From assembly GCF_009800925.1 (NCBI RefSeq), contig NZ_WOYF01000002.1:302081-366080 (forward strand): 64,000 bases of DNA, in the 5' to 3' direction. Of the stretch, positions 20,752 through 30,500 are shown piece by piece. The notes under the pieces were generated by a model. It was not told where the DNA came from. It saw only the letters and a list, made by a program, of their open reading frames with translations, and did not search any database. The position numbers and the translations under genes were made by a program. This stretch comes from Budvicia diplopodorum (GTDB lineage: Bacteria; Pseudomonadota; Gammaproteobacteria; Enterobacterales; Enterobacteriaceae). Positions within the stretch are counted from its first letter, which is position 1; every line of letters starts with the position of its first letter.

Positions 20752-21648
20752 ATGATTAAGATCGCTTGTATTGGCATAGCGGTTCAGGATCGTCTGTATT
20801 ACGTAGAACGCTTGCCGGATGGCGGTGGGAAGTATGTCGCGCAGGACTATAAAGAAATTGGCGGCGGCCCGGCGGCTACTGCGGCCGTCGCCGCTGCCCG
20901 ACTCGGTGCCCGCGTCGATTTTATCGGCCGCATCGGTGATGACGCCGCGGGTAAAACGCTACGAGAAGAGCTAGAAGCCGCCGGAGTCAATACCGCATTG
21001 ACTAGAGTTGTTCACAAGGCCCGCTCTTCCCAGTCGGCCATTCTGGTGGATAAACAGGGGGAAAGAATCATTATTAATCACCCCAGCCCTGACTTGCCGA
21101 TCGACGTTGACTGGATGAAAGCCATTGACTTCAGCCAGTATGATATGGTTTTAGCCGATGTCCGCTGGCATGAAGGCGCAAAATTCGCCTTTACTCAGGC
21201 CAGAGCCGCCGGAGTTCCTACGCTGTTAGACGCAGACATTACGCCACAGAACATTTTGCCGTTAATCAGGCTGGCAGACCATGCTGCATTCTCTGAACCG
21301 GGGCTGATAAAAGCGACCGGTGAGAAAAATGTGACAAAAGCGCTCACCTTAGCCAATGCGTTAACCTCGGGCACTGTGTACGTTACTCAGGGTCAATCCG
21401 GCTGTTCGTGGCTCGAACAGCAGGCGCTATGTCACCAGAAGGGTTTTAAGGTTGACGTGGTTGATACTACCGGCGCTGGCGACGTTTTTCACGGCGCGCT
21501 GGCGTTTGCCTTAGCCCGCCAGCAACCGGTGAATCAGGCCGTACGCTTTGCCAATGCCGTCGCTGCGCTTAAATGTACTCTCCCCGGAGGACGGGAAGGA
21601 ATACCAGACTGCGATCAAACTGACGCATTTTTGTCACTTTCTGTATAA
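20752..21648 (+). CDS. yihV: 6-deoxy-6-sulfofructose kinase (YihV-like)
   Basis: A 298-residue PfkB-family kinase highly similar along its length to E. coli YihV, which phosphorylates 6-deoxy-6-sulfofructose at O1. The C-terminal PfkB signature VVDTTGAGDVFHGALA contains the catalytic base aspartate. Residues K27, N109 and R138, which I recall as the sulfonate contacts of E. coli YihV, fall at the same numbers here (GKYVA, IIIN, ADVRWH). This supports a sulfosugar rather than fructose 6-phosphate as substrate. AAGGAG lies 8 nt before the ATG. Confidence 0.93.
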   Translation: MIKIACIGIAVQDRLYYVERLPDGGGKYVAQDYKEIGGGPAATAAVAAARLGARVDFIGRIGDDAAGKTLREELEAAGVNTALTRVVHKARSSQSAILVDKQGERIIINHPSPDLPIDVDWMKAIDFSQYDMVLADVRWHEGAKFAFTQARAAGVPTLLDADITPQNILPLIRLADHAAFSEPGLIKATGEKNVTKALTLANALTSGTVYVTQGQSGCSWLEQQALCHQKGFKVDVVDTTGAGDVFHGALAFALARQQPVNQAVRFANAVAALKCTLPGGREGIPDCDQTDAFLSLSV

Positions 21649-21685
21649 AATAGGTCAGGTGATGTCTATATGTGGGAGATTAAGG

Positions 21686-22492
21686 ATGAGTTTGACTGAA
21701 CTAACCGGTAATCCGCGGCACGATCGTTTGATTACGCTGATAGCCGAGCGCGGCTATATGAACATTGAAGATCTGGCTCAGATACTCGACGTTTCAACTC
21801 AAACGGTGCGCCGTGACATTCGTAAGCTCAGCGAAATGGGCCTGATATCACGCCATCACGGCGGAGCAGGCCGGGCATCGAGCGTGATAAATACCGCATT
21901 TGAACAGCGTGAAATCTCCTACACCGATGAAAAAATCGCAATTGCCCGCGCCATCGCTGACTATATTCCCGATGGCTGCACCCTATTTCTCACTATTGGC
22001 ACCACGGTTGAGCACATTGCCCGGGCTCTGGAGGTGCGTAACAACCTGCGCATTATCACCAACAGCCTGCGGGTGGCGCATATTTTGTATAAGCATAGTG
22101 AATTTGAAGTGATGGTCCCGGGCGGAACCCTGCGCCCGCACAACGGCGGAATTATTGGCCCCAGCGCCGTTTCATTTGTTGAAGGGTTTCGTGCCGATTA
22201 CCTGATTACCAGCATGGGCGCGCTTGAAAACGACGGCAGCATTCTTGAGTTCGACGTTAACGAAGCGGCCATTGCAAAAGCAATGATAGCCCACTCCCGC
22301 CACCTGCTGCTGGCCGCTGACCATACCAAATATCATGCCTCTGCGGCGGTAGCGATTGGCAACGTCAGTCAAGCCTCTGCGCTGTTTACCGATGAACAAC
22401 CACCGGCGCAGCTGGCCTCGCGCCTGAGGCAAGGTCAGGTGGAGGTTCATATATCGTCGCTGACGGATACGCAAGAAAGCCAGGACGAGTAA
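21686..22492 (+). CDS. yihW: DeoR-family repressor of sulfoglycolysis (YihW/CsqR-like)
   Basis: The frame is open from 21548, but ATG 21686 with AAGG directly upstream starts the conserved MSLTELTGNPRHDRL and gives 268 residues, co-linear with E. coli YihW (CsqR). The helix-turn-helix is at about residues 20-60 (NIEDLAQILDVSTQTVRRDIRKLS). The C-terminal sugar-phosphate-sensing domain has FLTIGTTVEH and a LLLAADHTKYH segment. It probably represses both its own kinase-repressor unit and the divergent yihU operon until a sulfosugar intermediate is present. It follows the kinase by 37 bp. Confidence 0.92.
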   Translation: MSLTELTGNPRHDRLITLIAERGYMNIEDLAQILDVSTQTVRRDIRKLSEMGLISRHHGGAGRASSVINTAFEQREISYTDEKIAIARAIADYIPDGCTLFLTIGTTVEHIARALEVRNNLRIITNSLRVAHILYKHSEFEVMVPGGTLRPHNGGIIGPSAVSFVEGFRADYLITSMGALENDGSILEFDVNEAAIAKAMIAHSRHLLLAADHTKYHASAAVAIGNVSQASALFTDEQPPAQLASRLRQGQVEVHISSLTDTQESQDE

Positions 22493-22562
22493 GCTTGCAC
22501 CCCGCAATTCATCTGACGCTGGCTATTTTAAAGGCAGTTAAGTGAATTTTAAGGGATAAGTC

Positions 22563-22590
22563 TTGCGCGACACCGTCGGCTAGGTATAAT
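22563..22590 (+). promoter_or_regulatory. Promoter of the tRNA-Leu gene
   Basis: A perfect TATAAT -10 box (22585-22590) stands 28 nt before the mature tRNA start. A TTGCGC -35 box (22563-22568) lies 16 nt upstream. The match and position fit a stable-RNA sigma70 promoter. Confidence 0.75.
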
Positions 22591-22617
22591 GCCAACGTTT
22601 TCCGCATTCTACTCAGT

Positions 22618-22702
22618 GCCTGAGTGGCGAAATCGGTAGACGCAGTTGATTCAAAATCAACCGCCTTCGGGCATGCCGGTTCGATTCCGGCCTCAGGCAC
22701 CA
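22618..22702 (+). tRNA. leuX: tRNA-Leu (anticodon CAA)
   Basis: An 85-nt class II tRNA with encoded CCA. The acceptor stem GCCTGAG (22618-22624) pairs with CTCAGGC before the discriminator A and CCA (22700-22702). The anticodon stem GTTGA/TCAAC encloses the loop TTCAAAA with anticodon CAA at 22652-22654. A long variable arm and the TTCGATT T-loop follow. The body is almost identical to E. coli leuX. It is the integration site of the adjoining island, and its 3' end is copied at the far border. Confidence 0.95.
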
Positions 22703-22710
22703 TTAGAATG
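22686..22710 (+). repeat. Left attachment site (attL) in the tRNA-Leu 3' end
   Basis: The last 17 bases of the tRNA gene and the 8 following bases recur at 62793-62816 with one base missing (24 of 25 bp). This is the direct repeat expected from integrase-driven insertion at a tRNA 3' end; here the insertion keeps the tRNA intact. Confidence 0.85.
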
Positions 22711-22715
22711 TAAAT

Positions 22716-22739
22716 AGACCTCAACTGAGGTCTTTTTTT
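22716..22739 (+). terminator. Terminator of the tRNA-Leu gene
   Basis: A 7-bp stem AGACCTC (22716-22722) with GAGGTCT (22727-22733), a 4-nt loop, and then a run of seven T. It follows the tRNA CCA end by 13 nt. Confidence 0.85.
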
Positions 22740-22824
22740 ATGCCTGAAATCCGCATTCTACCAGCCTTTTGATGCTTTTCTATCGATTTTCAGTATACTC
22801 ACTTCAACCACCATCAAGCTCTAT

Positions 22825-22877
22825 TTGCGGGTACAAATGCGGGTATATCCCGGTTCGATAAATAATGTACCCGCAAA
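22825..22877. repeat. Left cluster of GCGGGTA repeats (candidate integrase arm sites)
   Basis: TTGCGGGTACAAATGCGGGT plus one further A (22825-22845) holds two direct GCGGGTA copies 12 bp apart. An inverted copy, TGTACCCGCAAA, follows at 22866-22877 just before the integrase ribosome site. The first block recurs with one change near the right end. Arm-type binding sites or integrase autoregulation are the likely roles. Confidence 0.55.
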
Positions 22878-22900
22878 GATAATAGAAAGGAGCAAGGACT

Positions 22901-24163
22901 ATGGCTCTAACCGATGTAAAAGTACGCACAGCAAAGGCGTCAGAAAAAGCCCATAAGCTTACCGATGGCGGAGGGCTTATTCTTCTCGTCCATCCAAACG
23001 GTTCAAAATACTGGCGACTGCGTTATTACTTTGGCGGTAAAGAAAAAACGTTGGCTTTTGGTGTCTACCCTGAAATATCACTTTCTGAGGCAAGGCAAAA
23101 ACGTGATGAAGCAAAAAAATTAATTGCTAATGGCATCGATCCAAACGAACAGAAAAAAGCCGTCAAGATAGAACAATCGAATGCTCATACCTTTGCTGAA
23201 ATAGCCAGAGCTTGGCATAGCAGCAATAAAAAATGGTCACCTGCACATGGAGCAAGAATTCTTAGAACTCTTGAATTGGAGATTTTTCCTTCTATTGGTG
23301 AGCGCCATATCGCAGATTTAAAAACTTGCGACCTATTGCTCCCCATAAAGAAGGTGGAGCAATCAGGTCGATTAGAAGTCGCCGCGCGCTTACAACAGCG
23401 TACTACGGCGATCATGCGCTATGCCGTACAGAACGGCATTATCGACTACAACCCAGCGCAGGATTTAACTGGCGCTATCGCTACCGGCAAGAAAGTCCAC
23501 CGCCCTGCCCTTCCTTTTGAACGAATCCCTGAGCTACTTACTCGGTTAGATAACTATCAGGGAAGATATCTAACCACCCTCGCGGTGAAACTTACCTTAC
23601 TCATCTTTATCCGATCCAGTGAACTACGCTTTGCCCGTTGGTCAGAAATCGATTTTGAACGAGCGCTTTGGACAATACCTGGAGAACGTGAAGAATTGGA
23701 AGGTGTTAAGCACTCACATAGAGGGTCTAAGATGAGAACAACTCACCTTGTTCCTCTAAGTAGACAGGCCATGGAGATCTTACAACAGATACACCAAATT
23801 AGCGGTGACCACGAGCTTATCTTTATTGGCGACCATAACGCCAATAAACCAATGAGTGAAAATACGGTAAATAAGGCTTTACGAGTAATGGGCTATGACA
23901 CCAAGACAGAGGTCTGTGGTCACGGCTTCCGTACTATGGCCTGTAGTGCATTAATTGAGTCTGGATTGTGGTCTAGGGATGGAGTTGAACGGCAGATGAG
24001 CCATCAGGAGCGTAACAACGTCAGAGCGGCTTATATACATAAAGCTGAGCATTTAGACGAACGCCGGTTGATGGTGCAGTGGTGGGCGGATTATTTGGAT
24101 GAGAATCGTGTGAAGGGGGTTAGTCCATTTGAGCTTGCTAAATTGACCAAACGGACTGGTTAG
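22901..24163 (+). CDS. int: P4-type tyrosine integrase
   Basis: A 420-residue site-specific recombinase. The N-terminal DUF4102-type arm-binding domain covers about residues 1-90 (DGGGLILLVHPNGSKYWRLRY, FGVYPEISLSEARQKRDEA). The catalytic core contains R243 (SSELRFARW), H341 and R344 (HGFR), H368 (MSHQ) and the nucleophile Y378. Family members integrate islands at the 3' ends of tRNA genes, and here the adjacent tRNA-Leu and its duplicated end fit exactly. GGAG and AAGGA lie before the ATG. A decayed piece of a related integrase gene lies outside the right border. Confidence 0.96.
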   Translation: MALTDVKVRTAKASEKAHKLTDGGGLILLVHPNGSKYWRLRYYFGGKEKTLAFGVYPEISLSEARQKRDEAKKLIANGIDPNEQKKAVKIEQSNAHTFAEIARAWHSSNKKWSPAHGARILRTLELEIFPSIGERHIADLKTCDLLLPIKKVEQSGRLEVAARLQQRTTAIMRYAVQNGIIDYNPAQDLTGAIATGKKVHRPALPFERIPELLTRLDNYQGRYLTTLAVKLTLLIFIRSSELRFARWSEIDFERALWTIPGEREELEGVKHSHRGSKMRTTHLVPLSRQAMEILQQIHQISGDHELIFIGDHNANKPMSENTVNKALRVMGYDTKTEVCGHGFRTMACSALIESGLWSRDGVERQMSHQERNNVRAAYIHKAEHLDERRLMVQWWADYLDENRVKGVSPFELAKLTKRTG

Positions 24164-24190
24164 TAGCATACTAAATTTTATCTGAATATT

Positions 24191-24218
24191 AGAGGTGGCG
24201 TGTGCTGCCTCTTTTTTT
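24191..24218 (+). terminator. Terminator after the integrase gene
   Basis: A 9-bp stem with two G-U pairs (AGAGGTGGC 24191-24199, GCTGCCTCT 24204-24212), loop GTGT, and then a run of seven T, 28 nt after the int stop. Confidence 0.8.
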
Positions 24219-24593
24219 GTTCATATTTACTAAGTAAGCATAAGATACCTTCAACTCAATGTAAAAGAAGAGCAAATCATAGTTGAATAATTGATGATTA
24301 ATCAGATCTGAACGCCCTTCTGGGGGCCCTACTATTCTATACACTGTTTAGCCGTAATAGTTTTTTATCGAACTCAATGCACACCTGAAGGATAGTCGCA
24401 ATACAACCAAAACAACGCTTTGAAAATAATAAGGTATCCTTATGAACTGTTTTACATATAGAAAATAAATAAACCATTGATACCAAAGCGTTAGTTTTCT
24501 GACCAAGAAAGCTCGAAATATCAATATAGATATAGAGGTTATGTTGTTGATTGTATAAGATACTGTAAAACATAAATAAGAGAGCATTAAGCT
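24219..24593. other. AT-rich leader before the dpt operon
   Basis: This 375-bp stretch carries only two short overlapping minus-strand frames with no good ribosome sites or recognisable protein features, and I do not call them genes. It should contain the promoter of dptFGH. Several AT-rich hexamers could be -10 boxes, but none has a convincing partner. Confidence 0.4.
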
Positions 24594-26243
24594 ATGGGTT
24601 CACTCACGCTCAGGAAAGCTTTAAGCGTGCTGGCTAAGTCATCTTCATTTGCAGTAACTACGGTGACTAATCGGCAAAGGGATATATTTGACGAATTAAA
24701 AGATCAACTCTTTGTAAAACAAGATATTGAGACAGCTCTCGTTAAGTGTATGGACTCTCTAAAACAAGGTGAGATCATCTTTCTTTGTGGTAGTAGTGGC
24801 GATGGCAAATCAGAAATCCTAATTCGTTGCCGTGAACGTTTTCAACAACGATTGCATTTCCATCTTGACGCAACCCATAGCTTTGCACCAAGACAATCAG
24901 CAATTGATGCATTGGACGAACTTTTTGATAATCATAGAGAGGATGGACGCCCTCTAGTTATCGGTATTAATACAGGGATGCTGGCAAATTATGCAGTGGA
25001 AGGCGCTGAACAGCATCAAGTTATTCGTTCAGCGATTGAATCATTTTTATCAGAAAAATTAACTGCTAGTAGCCCGTACACTAAGGAAAATTTTAATTTC
25101 TTTGATTTTGAACACTATCCAAAATTTCGTTTTGATGAGGAGAAAAATTATTCACTGTTCATCAAAAGTCTACTGCAAAATCTGACAAAAGCTGATAGTT
25201 CAAACCGGTTTTATGCTATTGCCCTAAATGACGAACAAGCAGGTATAGAGCCTAAAATTACTGCAAATTTTAGGCTCTTAAGTGAACGTTGTGTTCAGAA
25301 TGTTCTAATAACCCAACTTTTTAAATCTAGATTGATAAGAGATCAATTTGTTACTACCAGAGCTTTATTAGACCTGCTACATCACCTACTACTCGGTCCC
25401 GGTTATTTATTTGATAACCTATTTGTAGGTGAGGAAAATGAACTAGTTCAGAAGATCTCAGGCTTTGATCCAGCCCGGATACATACTCAAGAACTCGATC
25501 AGTTTATATTAAGTTATGAACTAGGTTTGCCTGATTCAGAACTTGAAGATTTTTTGGTAATGCTCAAGCAGAGACACATAGAGTTTAATCGCCAACAACC
25601 TCATCAAGCCCATGCGTCCTCATTAATTCGCCTTTTCTTTTTATTAAGGGCGGAATCATTAGGTAATAATTACCATCAGAGATTTGCTCGATATTTTGAA
25701 GAAACATTACTGGAGCGTTATGCGCAAATATGGCATTTGCACATGAATTACACGGGTAACGCTGAGCAGAAAAAATCTCTACGCCGATTTTATGTTACAG
25801 AGTTGATTTCAGGAATTCAGCGGTATGCAAACCGTAAAGCCCCCGAATTAATTACACGAAAAGATGAATTATTTTTAGGTGAGTTCGGCGGTATAAAAAT
25901 AACGGCGCCTGTTGAATTGAAACCCGATTTTGATGGCATCCTACGTAAAAATTCGACCAATAAAACATGCTTTCAAGCTCATCTGAAAATTGGGGAGCAT
26001 TCATTGTATTCTATCAATATCAGCATGAATTTATTTGAGTTGTTAGACAAGCTCAATCATGGCTACCGGCCAAATAAATACGATAAAAGTGCCATTGTAT
26101 TGTTAGATGAAATGGTTGAACACATCACTAAACAGGCAAAATCTAGCTCCGAACTCCGCTTTTATGATGAAGGACAAGGTGTTTATACAGCCAAATCTGA
26201 TGATGACATAATTACCATTAGTGGCTTAGGCGGAGTAGCATGA
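24594..26243 (+). CDS. dptF: Phosphorothioation-dependent restriction protein DptF (DndF)
   Basis: A 549-residue protein with a clear Walker A loop, LCGSSGDGKSE (residues 65-74). It is the first gene of a three-gene unit whose order, sizes and ATPase content match dptF-dptG-dptH. In known systems the F, G and H proteins form the restriction arm that attacks DNA lacking phosphorothioate marks. The matching dndBCDE modification genes converge from the other side. Its last 4 bases overlap the next gene. The ribosome site is weak (GAGAG). Confidence 0.87.
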   Translation: MGSLTLRKALSVLAKSSSFAVTTVTNRQRDIFDELKDQLFVKQDIETALVKCMDSLKQGEIIFLCGSSGDGKSEILIRCRERFQQRLHFHLDATHSFAPRQSAIDALDELFDNHREDGRPLVIGINTGMLANYAVEGAEQHQVIRSAIESFLSEKLTASSPYTKENFNFFDFEHYPKFRFDEEKNYSLFIKSLLQNLTKADSSNRFYAIALNDEQAGIEPKITANFRLLSERCVQNVLITQLFKSRLIRDQFVTTRALLDLLHHLLLGPGYLFDNLFVGEENELVQKISGFDPARIHTQELDQFILSYELGLPDSELEDFLVMLKQRHIEFNRQQPHQAHASSLIRLFFLLRAESLGNNYHQRFARYFEETLLERYAQIWHLHMNYTGNAEQKKSLRRFYVTELISGIQRYANRKAPELITRKDELFLGEFGGIKITAPVELKPDFDGILRKNSTNKTCFQAHLKIGEHSLYSINISMNLFELLDKLNHGYRPNKYDKSAIVLLDEMVEHITKQAKSSSELRFYDEGQGVYTAKSDDDIITISGLGGVA

Positions 26244-27565
26244 TGTATCCAATTGCAGAAAAATTGATAGTACGCCGCAACCTATTAGATAGTTATTTAC
26301 CTGTTCGCAATGGAAATAATGATTTTAACTGGGATGTCGTAACGGGTTTTATTTTAAGTCATGCGTTACGCCTACAAATGAAGATGTTTGATTTGGATCA
26401 GTTTAAAGAAAAATGTGAAGAACATTTTACCTCTCAATTAGATGAACCCAATTTCTGGCCTGTACTAGAACGCATGTATTTCACTAATAAAGATATTCTC
26501 CGTGTATCGCCTCTTTTTTTATTATTTCATGCACAACAGTTTACTGGCTCAGGTAAATCCAGCCTAGGTGCAGCAAACTGGCGATTAAGTTCTATTTTTG
26601 CCAGCTTAATGGGTAATTTTCACCTGCAACAGCCTATCCAGGATCAACTCAACTTTATTGAACAACAGATGCTGGATGAACTAAAAGACAATCTTCAGCC
26701 ATTTGAGAAAAACCCTTTTATTGATGAGCAGCCCTATTTACCTTATCTGGCTAAATGTTTTCAGGACGATCTAACTTTTCTATCAGAGCATCCCCAATAC
26801 CTATTACAAGAATTGGGTAATACACTTCGTTTATATGCTTTTACCTACTGTACCCAACTGGCACTAAATTTGGATGACTGGCAAAGAGGTCAACCTAGAA
26901 GCAGAGACCTATTTTTTATTCTTGATACGGAAAAAGCCAGTTCAGAACGAGAAAAAATAAAACGCTTTGGTTATAAGGTATTTGCCAATAACAGCAAACG
27001 ATTATTTCCTATTCTATCCATGCTTGAAGTGCTGCAATGGGACAAAGAAAAGAAACGGCCATTGTGGCAGGTCTATCAGGACACGTTAGCCTATCCTGAT
27101 CAAGGTTCTGTTTTAGAAAAACTCAATGAATATCTAAATCAATTTATTCAAGACCGTGCTCTTAATCCTATTGATAAACCAGCTATGGATGTTGAAAGCG
27201 TTTTCCGTCAATTGCAACAAGTGGCTGAAGAGCAGTTCAATACTGAGCAATCCGACCGTGCTGACGTAAACCGTAAGTATATCAAAGAATTAGAAAATAA
27301 TATTTGTAGTGACTTTATTCAGCTGCGTGGACGAGCAGGAAAGGTACTGGTCTTAAATCAAGATCGCTTACTTTTACTCACGAATCTAACTATTGGAAAA
27401 AATAAGAAACTAAGACTCCATGAACTATTGTGCGGTTTTAAACAACGCGGGTTTTATTTCGATAACCAATCCACACAAACACTGGTTACGTTTTATGAAC
27501 GTATGGGGAATGTTGAACGAATGAGTGATAGTGGAGACGCTGTATATGTCCGTAAAACTATATGA
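26240..27565 (+). CDS. dptG: Phosphorothioation-dependent restriction protein DptG (DndG)
   Basis: A 441-residue protein with no recognised catalytic motif, identified mainly by position, size and helical character between DptF and the large ATPase DptH. Two ATG codons in a row (26240 and 26243) overlap the dptF stop, so translation is probably coupled. Family knowledge says DptG is needed together with F and H for restriction of unmodified DNA. Its C-terminal coding region overlaps the dptH start by about 20 bp in another frame. Confidence 0.82.
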   Translation: MMYPIAEKLIVRRNLLDSYLPVRNGNNDFNWDVVTGFILSHALRLQMKMFDLDQFKEKCEEHFTSQLDEPNFWPVLERMYFTNKDILRVSPLFLLFHAQQFTGSGKSSLGAANWRLSSIFASLMGNFHLQQPIQDQLNFIEQQMLDELKDNLQPFEKNPFIDEQPYLPYLAKCFQDDLTFLSEHPQYLLQELGNTLRLYAFTYCTQLALNLDDWQRGQPRSRDLFFILDTEKASSEREKIKRFGYKVFANNSKRLFPILSMLEVLQWDKEKKRPLWQVYQDTLAYPDQGSVLEKLNEYLNQFIQDRALNPIDKPAMDVESVFRQLQQVAEEQFNTEQSDRADVNRKYIKELENNICSDFIQLRGRAGKVLVLNQDRLLLLTNLTIGKNKKLRLHELLCGFKQRGFYFDNQSTQTLVTFYERMGNVERMSDSGDAVYVRKTI

Positions 27566-30500
27566 AACCTATTTAGCCCAGACATTTATTGAATGGGTTA
27601 GCCGCGATATTCAAGCAGGGGAACGATATGACTTTAAATCCCCAGATGCCAATAATGCATTAAAACTCTATAAGGCCTTTGTTGAGTTATCCGGTGAAAA
27701 TTCAATAATGTTAGCTGAGCAGAATTTCCATTATATTCTGTGTAATGACATCCGACTTATTCCTGTATTACATGGGGATAGTGAACCAGCATTTACTGAA
27801 AATTATATATCCCATCTACGCGATCAATTTTCTAATAGTGACGAATCATTCAAAGATGTAGCATTGCTGATTATTCATAACAGCATGTTAGATACTTTGC
27901 TTAATAGTGCAAAAGACGTCGCAGCATCAGGGGCAATTTGGCATCCAGAAACCTTCAGTCGCAAACTCAAAGAGTTAATTATGCCTGGTCGTAAAGATTA
28001 TGCATTATCTTGTTGTTTGCTTGAAGATCAACTAGCGATAACGCTTGATGAAGGAGCTACGGTTTTTAGCTTTGCACCATTATATCCTCTCTTAGATGAC
28101 GGTAATCTTGATTTCACTGAATTAGAACTATTTAAAGATGATGCGCTGCTGGACTTTGATAAAGAGCAGCTCCGAAACCGACTAAATGAAAATCGTAAAC
28201 TTTATAGTTCCATTACAGAAAGCGTTGAACGATATAGCGACCAACTAGAAAACGTACTGTCTGAATTTAGCCCTAAATTTATCCAACAACATTTCGTTGA
28301 AAATGACGACTGGCGTTCACTTGATTTTTCCGTTTATCGTGAAGAAATAAAAACCAACAATGAACAAAAATTAGTTCTGGATGATATTTCAATAATAGAT
28401 GGCATTTTGTGGCAACGAGCAAAAAGCTCTACAAAGGCAGGACAACGTGATTTCAGCTTACTCATACAAGTCCCTCAAGGGCAACAACAAGCGGAGTTAT
28501 CATTTACCTTCATTGGTAATGACTTGCAAGATAAGCAAGTAAGAATTGCACATAACAACAAACTAAAGAAACACCGCTTATGGCAAATAAGTCGTGCCGG
28601 TGGAAAATATTCGCGAATGAAAGTAGCCGTACCATTCGATGGACATCCCTGTTTCTTTAGTCTTGAATTAGTCGATCGGGGAAACCGTGCGGAAGAATAT
28701 AAATTTCGTCTATTAATCGTCCAACAAGGCAGTTTTTGGTTAGAAGATATTAAGCATTCTTACCGTATAGAGCCAGGAAACGGACGGCTAACATTACAAT
28801 TAGAAGAAAATAAATTACGTATTGCACAATCCGGTGATGCAATTTGTACGTTAGATGAAAACATCAACGACATTGACTGTTCACAATACGCGAAATTAGA
28901 TTTTGATACATTAGCAAATGAGTCTGAACTTATTGAGTTCACGCTACTTTCAGGAGAAGACCGTCTACGTTTCAATATTGAAGGCTTAAGTGCGGAAGAA
29001 GTTCTGACTTTACCACTACTATTTGATCAAAACCGCATATCCAAGCTTTTCCGGGAAGATGGGCATGCTGAATATAATCGAACTAAGCATCGCATCATTC
29101 TTGATAACACAGAACATCGCATCGTAGGTGTCCGCCTGCAGCTACTAGAGCTGGAAGCTACGATGATAGAACAACAACTTCTTTATGTTGGTAAGAATCA
29201 CCATTCTTTTACACTTAACGACATACAAGCTGATCATCCAAATTTATATCATGCCTACCAAGAACTATTTGCTTATTATCAGCATTACAACTCTTTGCCT
29301 AGTCTAGTTTCATGGTCAGAAAGCTACTGCCTATTAATCAACAAGGTATTGGTAGCCTATGAACAAGCACTACTAAATATTGCACCTTACCAGGTACTCA
29401 GCGAACAAGATAAATCACTGTTACGTTTAGGTACTTATTATCATGAAGACCCTGATTTTTTTGAACATAGAGAACGTCTTTCACCTTTGCATCCACTGAT
29501 TTTGGCTTATCATTTACAACTAGTCGAAGCTATCAGAGCCGAATTTAAGCAACATGCATCAACATCCTTTGCCGAACTACCAGAAATAACCTTAGATCGT
29601 TTAATCGCCTCTGGACTAATGCCATTTGTTTATCACAATGAACATGAATATGCTCAACTACAACCCGTTGCTGAAAACCGCTTCTGGATTGATATTGTAC
29701 CGCAACGAGGTATGAGCCATGACTATGTGAAACGGTTAGTCAAAGATAAGCTTAATGAATTTACTGATGCGTATGCTCGGTTGTTTTATGGTGCGGGTAA
29801 GAGTGCTCTAATAATTAATGCTATTAATCAAGGGAAAGCTAAGGAATTATTTCTAGGTTTAGTGGATTATTTTAAACAAGAAAAAGAAAACGCGACACCA
29901 ATACACGTTAACTGCTATGACGAACATCTAATACAGAATACGTTTGATGATTTCGCAGAAAGCGGGTCTTATGAGCAGCTAAAAGATAACTTAGGCCTGA
30001 ATAGTGGCGCGTGGCGAACTGACGCTGATATGCTAATTGACCTAATGCGTAGCCGCCTAACCTTCAGCAAATTCACCACTCCACCAGAAAATGAAAAGCT
30101 AGCTTATGCTCATTTAGCATTTTTCAGTAACATTGCGCCTGTAGATTGTAGAAGTATCAATATAGACAAAGCACCAAGTGGAGTCTTATGTCATGGACTC
30201 ATCGCGGGAGAAGGTTCAGAGACACAGTCTGATGCCTATTTTACCGCCTTTGGCTTACGACAAGTAAATACTGAGCCTTATTCAACTTTACGGCTTGCGA
30301 AGCTATTAGGAACCTTATGGCAGCCGGCTCGCCAGAGCAATAGCCAATACCAAGGTCAAAGCCTAGGGTTGGCGGTTAGTGCCAACTTCAAAGAGTTATT
30401 AACCCGGTCTTATGACAGCTCACTTTGGACTACCATAATAGACCCTAAAGTCACTCTTGATTTTTTCACCAACCAAAAAGGAGTAGTGCTTATCCACTAC

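Noticed and set aside
24337..24587. Two overlapping minus-strand frames of 78-79 codons before dptF
   Set aside because: They lie in AT-rich leader sequence, have no ribosome site and give low-complexity hydrophobic peptides in competing frames.
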